The notes under the pieces: model-generated
Told to the model about the DNA's origin: nothing
The model's database searches: none
What the model saw: the letters and a program-made list of their open reading frames with translations, nothing else
From: Paraburkholderia panacisoli
GTDB taxonomy: Bacteria > Pseudomonadota > Gammaproteobacteria > Burkholderiales > Burkholderiaceae
NCBI RefSeq assembly: GCF_008369935.1
Contig: NZ_VTUZ01000002.1
Location: forward strand, 372,001-436,000
Length of the DNA: 64,000 nucleotides
Direction of reading: 5' to 3'
In this document: piece by piece, positions 60,721-64,000 of the stretch
How the letters are laid out: every line of letters starts with the position of its first letter
Numbering within the stretch: the first letter of the stretch is position 1
Position numbers and translations under genes: made by a program

Positions 60721-62024
60721 GCCTGTTTCTCCGTGTTGGTTGGCGCGGCGCCCTGGAGGGCCGCGCCGGATAATTTGCGCCCGGCGAATGGCAGTCTCAG
60801 CACCGCACGCGTGCCGCGCGGCGCAATCGCGCTGACATCGGTCAACTCGACCGAACCCTTCAGACGCGCCGCCGCCGAAAAGGCCAGATAGAGGCCCACG
60901 CCGTGTCCGCCCTGCGTGCTGTCCACCGGCATCGCACCGAGCAGGCCGCGTAACGCAGCCGGAATGCCCGGGCCCGCATCGCAGACTTCAAACACGATCT
61001 GGTCGCCGCGCGACGCGAGCGAGCACGACAGCGTCACGTGATCGCGGCTCGCTCGCGCGGCGTTGTCGAGCAGAATCGTGAGAATCTGGCTGACGGCCAC
61101 CGTATCGTCAAGACTGACTTCCGGGGGCGGCACGCCGATGCGCTCGAACTTCACATGCGGATGACGCAAGCGCCACTGCTCGGCAAACGACTCGAGCCAT
61201 TCGCCAACCGGCTGCCGATTGGTCGTCGACGCGCGGCTGCGCAATCGCGCGAGCGCCGACGTGCACAACGTCATCTGCTGTTCGAGCAATTCGAGATCGG
61301 CGCTGTACGGCGCGAGCCCTTTGTCGCTGCGTGCCGCGTCCCGTAGTTCCTCGGACAACATCGCGATTGTAGACAGAGGCGTGCCGATTTCGTGTGCCAC
61401 GGTGGCGGCCTGCACACCGAGCGCGACCGCGCGTTCGTCGTGAAGCAAGCGCTGCTGCGCTTCTCCGAGCGCTGCGTCACGTAGCCGCAGCGCCCGCGAC
61501 ATACGCGCGACGAACCATGCGATCAGCCCGACGCTCACCATGAAGTTCACCCACATGCCGGCACGATAGTAGTCGAAGAGATTCGCGGGGTTGTCGAGAT
61601 TCAGCGGTACGGAATCGAAACTGAGCACCGCATAGCAGGCAACGGCGAACGCCGCGAGCCATGCCATCAGGTGCCAGGGCAACACCGCGGCGGCGATTGC
61701 CAGTGATGGCAGGTAGAGCGAAACGAATGGATTGGTGGTGCCGCCGGAGAGAAACAGCAACGCGGACAGCGCGCCGAGATCGACCCAGATCTGGCCGAAC
61801 AATTCCATATTCGATTCGGGCCGCTGCTGCGAAACGCGCCACCACGTGAGGGCGTTGAAGATCACTTCGAGAGCGATCACGAGCAGCATCGCGGGCAACG
61901 GCAGATGCACGCCGATGAAGATCTGCACGATCGCGATCGTTATGAGCTGACCGATGATGGCAAGGCTGCGCAGCCAGAACAAATGGCCAAGATTGACGCG
62001 GCCGGTGTTGGTTATACGATGCAT
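60717..62024 (-). CDS. regB: Redox sensor histidine kinase of the RegB/PrrB/ActS family
   Basis: 435 aa. About six membrane helices in residues 15-175 contain the heptapeptide GGTTNPF (near 94-100) that binds quinone in RegB. The H-box VAHEIGTPLSTI has its phospho-site His near residue 211. A cysteine near 254 in QMTLCTSAL sits about 43 residues later, close to where RegB has its redox-active Cys265. The HATPase part ends with GGHGVGLYLAFSAA. The ATG at 62024 follows GGTGA; the codon before is GTG. First gene of the operon with regA. Confidence 0.92.
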   Translation of the reverse strand: MHRITNTGRVNLGHLFWLRSLAIIGQLITIAIVQIFIGVHLPLPAMLLVIALEVIFNALTWWRVSQQRPESNMELFGQIWVDLGALSALLFLSGGTTNPFVSLYLPSLAIAAAVLPWHLMAWLAAFAVACYAVLSFDSVPLNLDNPANLFDYYRAGMWVNFMVSVGLIAWFVARMSRALRLRDAALGEAQQRLLHDERAVALGVQAATVAHEIGTPLSTIAMLSEELRDAARSDKGLAPYSADLELLEQQMTLCTSALARLRSRASTTNRQPVGEWLESFAEQWRLRHPHVKFERIGVPPPEVSLDDTVAVSQILTILLDNAARASRDHVTLSCSLASRGDQIVFEVCDAGPGIPAALRGLLGAMPVDSTQGGHGVGLYLAFSAAARLKGSVELTDVSAIAPRGTRAVLRLPFAGRKLSGAALQGAAPTNTEKQA

Positions 62025-62147
62025 CACACTAGTTCACCTTTCGGACTGGTCCGATTTACGCCGCCGCGCTGCCGCCATAATATGGTGTATTTGCAACAGC
62101 GCCGCACAGGCCGGCTTTCTATTCTCGGCCCTTCCCTCGCGTCCCCC

Positions 62148-63785
62148 ATGCTGCCCACTCCCACTCGCGAAGCCAACGCCTCATCAGCTTTCCTGAATTA
62201 TTTGCGCGAAGCCGCTGCAGCCCGCGACAACGGCATGCCGGAAGCCGAGGCTAAATGGCTTGCCGCTGCGGCGCAACTGCATCCGCTCGACGACGCTTCG
62301 CTCAAATCGCTCATCACTGCGTTGCTCGAACGGCATCGTCACGACGACGCTATCGAATGCGCCGCCATTATTGCCCAACTCGATCCGAATCGCGCTCTGT
62401 CGCACTTTCGTGTCGGCTATACGCTGCAAATGGCCGATCGGCATCGCGAAGCCATCGCCCATTATCGCCGCGCGCTCGCAATTGAACCGGCGCTGCCGCT
62501 GTTGCGCAACAATCTCGCCGTTGCGCTGATGCTCACCGGCGGGGACATCGGCGAGCAGCTTGCGCTTCTGCAAAGCGCGGTGCGCGACGACCCCGAAAAT
62601 GGGGAGGGCTGGACCAATCTCGCCAATGTGTACCGCAAGAGTCTGGATCTGCCGAACGCGCTCGAGGCGGGCGCACGCGCCGTGCAGTTCACGCCGCTCA
62701 GTCCGCTGGCGCATAACAACTATGCGCTGGCGCTACGCGAAGCGCAACGCTGGACGGAAGCGGAGCAAGCCGCTACGACGGCCTATACGCTGGCTCCGCA
62801 CGACGCCACCATGCGCTCCAATCTCGCGATGCTGCAACTCATGCGCGGCGATTGCACGCACGGCTGGTTGTCGCACGAAGCGCGCTGGGACGGCTCGCGG
62901 GAACTCGGAGGCAAACGCCCGTCGATGCCCGCGCCGACCTGGCGGGGCGAACCGCTCGCCGGCAAGACACTATTCGTGTGGGGCGAGCAAGGCATGGGCG
63001 ACGTGTTGCAGTTCTGCCGCTATATTCCGATGCTGGCCGAGCGCGTTCATCGCGAGGGCGGCCGTCTGCACTGGAATTCGTTCCCGCAGATGGGCGCGCT
63101 GCTCGCACGCAGCCTCGGCTCCCACGTGGACCAGTACTCGGCGGGCGGCAGCGTCGAATCGATGCCGCCGTTCGACTACGAGATCCCCCTACTCAGCCTG
63201 CCGCTGATCTTCGACACGCGCGAGGAGACGATCCCAACCTCGACGCCCTATCTGCTTGCGGATGCGGCAGCGCGCGAGTCGTGGCGCAAGCGGCTCGCCG
63301 GAGAATCGCGGCTCAAAGTCGGGCTCACATGGAGCGGCAGCCTCGGTCATCAGCGCAATCCGTTCCGGCGCGTCAGTTGGGAACGCTATGCCGAGCATTT
63401 CGGCGGCATGCAGGACGTGGCGTTTTATTCGCTGCAGCCGGGCGCGACCGCCGACGTTGCCGCCGCTCGCGCGGCCGGTCTGCCGTTGACCGACTACACC
63501 GCCGAATTCGCGAGCTTCGACCATACTGCCGCGTTTGTCAGCGAACTCGATCTGGTCATCACGGTGTGCACGTCAGCGGCGCATTTGAGCGGCGCGCTCG
63601 GCCAGCGCACCTGGGTGCTGCTCGACGTCAATCCGCACTGGGTCTGGCTGCTCGACCGCAGCGACAGCCCGTGGTACCCGAGCGCGACGCTGTACCGCCA
63701 GCCCAGGTTCGGCGAATGGCAGCCGGCGCTGCAAGCCATGGCCCATGACCTGCGCATACTGGCGGCCCAACATCGCGCTGCTTAA
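62148..63785 (+). CDS. TPR protein with a glycosyltransferase family 9-like C-terminal domain
   Basis: About 545 aa. Residues 15-240 form tetratricopeptide repeats (for example FRVGYTLQMADRHREAIAHY and GWTNLANVYRKSLDLPNAL). The C-terminal half (about 280-545) resembles GT9/heptosyltransferase-like folds, with LFVWGEQGMGDVLQFCRY, VGLTWSGSLGHQRNPFR and LDLVITVCTSAAHLSGALG. Similar proteins occur with flagellar or surface glycosylation genes, but none is adjacent. The start is uncertain (62082 and 62019 are also in frame; none has a ribosome site). It is divergent from regB. Confidence 0.85.
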   Translation: MLPTPTREANASSAFLNYLREAAAARDNGMPEAEAKWLAAAAQLHPLDDASLKSLITALLERHRHDDAIECAAIIAQLDPNRALSHFRVGYTLQMADRHREAIAHYRRALAIEPALPLLRNNLAVALMLTGGDIGEQLALLQSAVRDDPENGEGWTNLANVYRKSLDLPNALEAGARAVQFTPLSPLAHNNYALALREAQRWTEAEQAATTAYTLAPHDATMRSNLAMLQLMRGDCTHGWLSHEARWDGSRELGGKRPSMPAPTWRGEPLAGKTLFVWGEQGMGDVLQFCRYIPMLAERVHREGGRLHWNSFPQMGALLARSLGSHVDQYSAGGSVESMPPFDYEIPLLSLPLIFDTREETIPTSTPYLLADAAARESWRKRLAGESRLKVGLTWSGSLGHQRNPFRRVSWERYAEHFGGMQDVAFYSLQPGATADVAAARAAGLPLTDYTAEFASFDHTAAFVSELDLVITVCTSAAHLSGALGQRTWVLLDVNPHWVWLLDRSDSPWYPSATLYRQPRFGEWQPALQAMAHDLRILAAQHRAA

Positions 63786-63848
63786 CTGAACGGCACGTGG
63801 ACAACGCGGCGCCGCCACGTGCCCGCGACATGCCAAAGCCCGCGCGCG

Positions 63849-64000
63849 TCAGGACAAGTCAGCGCCGTGCCCCGCCTGAGCGGCTTGGGCAATCTCAGCG
63901 GCCAGACATTCCGGGCACAGACAGCGGCTGCGTGGATCGAGCCTGTCCGCCGGCAACGGCGGCATTTCGCGGCACCAGCACTCGGACGGCTGCGCATGCA
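63849..64000 (-). CDS. Cysteine-rich CWC family protein (3' part, runs off the right edge)
   Basis: Minus-strand frame with stop at 63849-63851, open to the window edge, giving at least 49 residues: it begins QPSECWCREMPPLPADRLD and ends with a RCLCPECLAAEIAQAAQAG-type segment. ECWC plus CLCPEC matches the cysteine-rich CWC family of small zinc-ribbon-like proteins of unknown function. The start lies beyond the window. Confidence 0.75.
   Translation of the reverse strand, partial: HAQPSECWCREMPPLPADRLDPRSRCLCPECLAAEIAQAAQAGHGADLS

Noticed and set aside
1..64000. tRNA, rRNA, CRISPR arrays, insertion sequences
   Set aside because: I looked for cloverleaf-like segments, regularly spaced repeats and transposase motifs and found none that I could support.

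Overview
This is a high-GC window from a Gram-negative chromosome. It most likely comes from the Burkholderiaceae, and Paraburkholderia or a close relative is the best guess. Supporting signs are small Burkholderia-type families (DUF4148, DUF3185, a cysteine-rich CWC protein), a DksA with a degraded zinc finger, MetK starting at GTG, and a housekeeping block (metK, lpxL, dapF, DUF484, xerC, rlmI, hslVU, regBA) that looks like a primary chromosome. I see no tRNA or rRNA genes, phage genes, transposases or CRISPR arrays. Assignments rest on reading the translated sequence, with no database search.

Layout. 0.6-12.7 kb holds mostly single metabolic genes: a LivK-type binding protein, a nitronate monooxygenase, a dienelactone hydrolase, an amidase, a HiPIP electron carrier, an LhgO-like oxidoreductase, a DUF4148 protein, a Lon-like AAA ATPase, a secreted protein, a YbhP-like phosphodiesterase and an aldose 1-epimerase. 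12.7-19.2 kb is a sugar regulon: galM faces a LacI-type regulator, which is followed by a four-gene ABC importer closest to the YtfQ/YtfR/YtfT/YjfF galactofuranose transporter. An AT-rich motif recurs three times around the regulator. 19.8-24.3 kb carries ferredoxin-NADP reductase, a soluble two-component system and an APC permease.

24.7-32.5 kb is a complete form II (AYRGAGR-type) CO-dehydrogenase-like molybdenum hydroxylase operon, coxSLM followed by the maturation genes coxD, E, G and an xdhC-like gene. It is headed by a striking nested inverted repeat. 32.5-37 kb holds a PepSY membrane protein with a Fur-like site upstream, a DUF3857/transglutaminase protein and the SrkA-type kinase. 37.3-45 kb is a tripartite RND efflux operon (permease, adaptor, outer-membrane factor) followed by an MFS exporter. 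45.3-48.7 kb has small membrane proteins, a YghZ-like aldo-keto reductase and a PhyH-type dioxygenase.

49-64 kb is housekeeping: metK with a long structured leader, divergent lpxL, dapF-DUF484-xerC-rlmI, a His-rich COG0523 metallochaperone GTPase next to a one-cysteine dksA, hslVU behind a sigma-32-like promoter, the redox two-component pair regBA, a TPR/glycosyltransferase-9-like protein, and the 3' end of a CWC protein gene running off the right edge.

The best candidates for undescribed biology are the metK leader, the nested palindrome at the cox-like operon, and the operator set with a translationally coupled mini-ORF around galM and the sugar importer.
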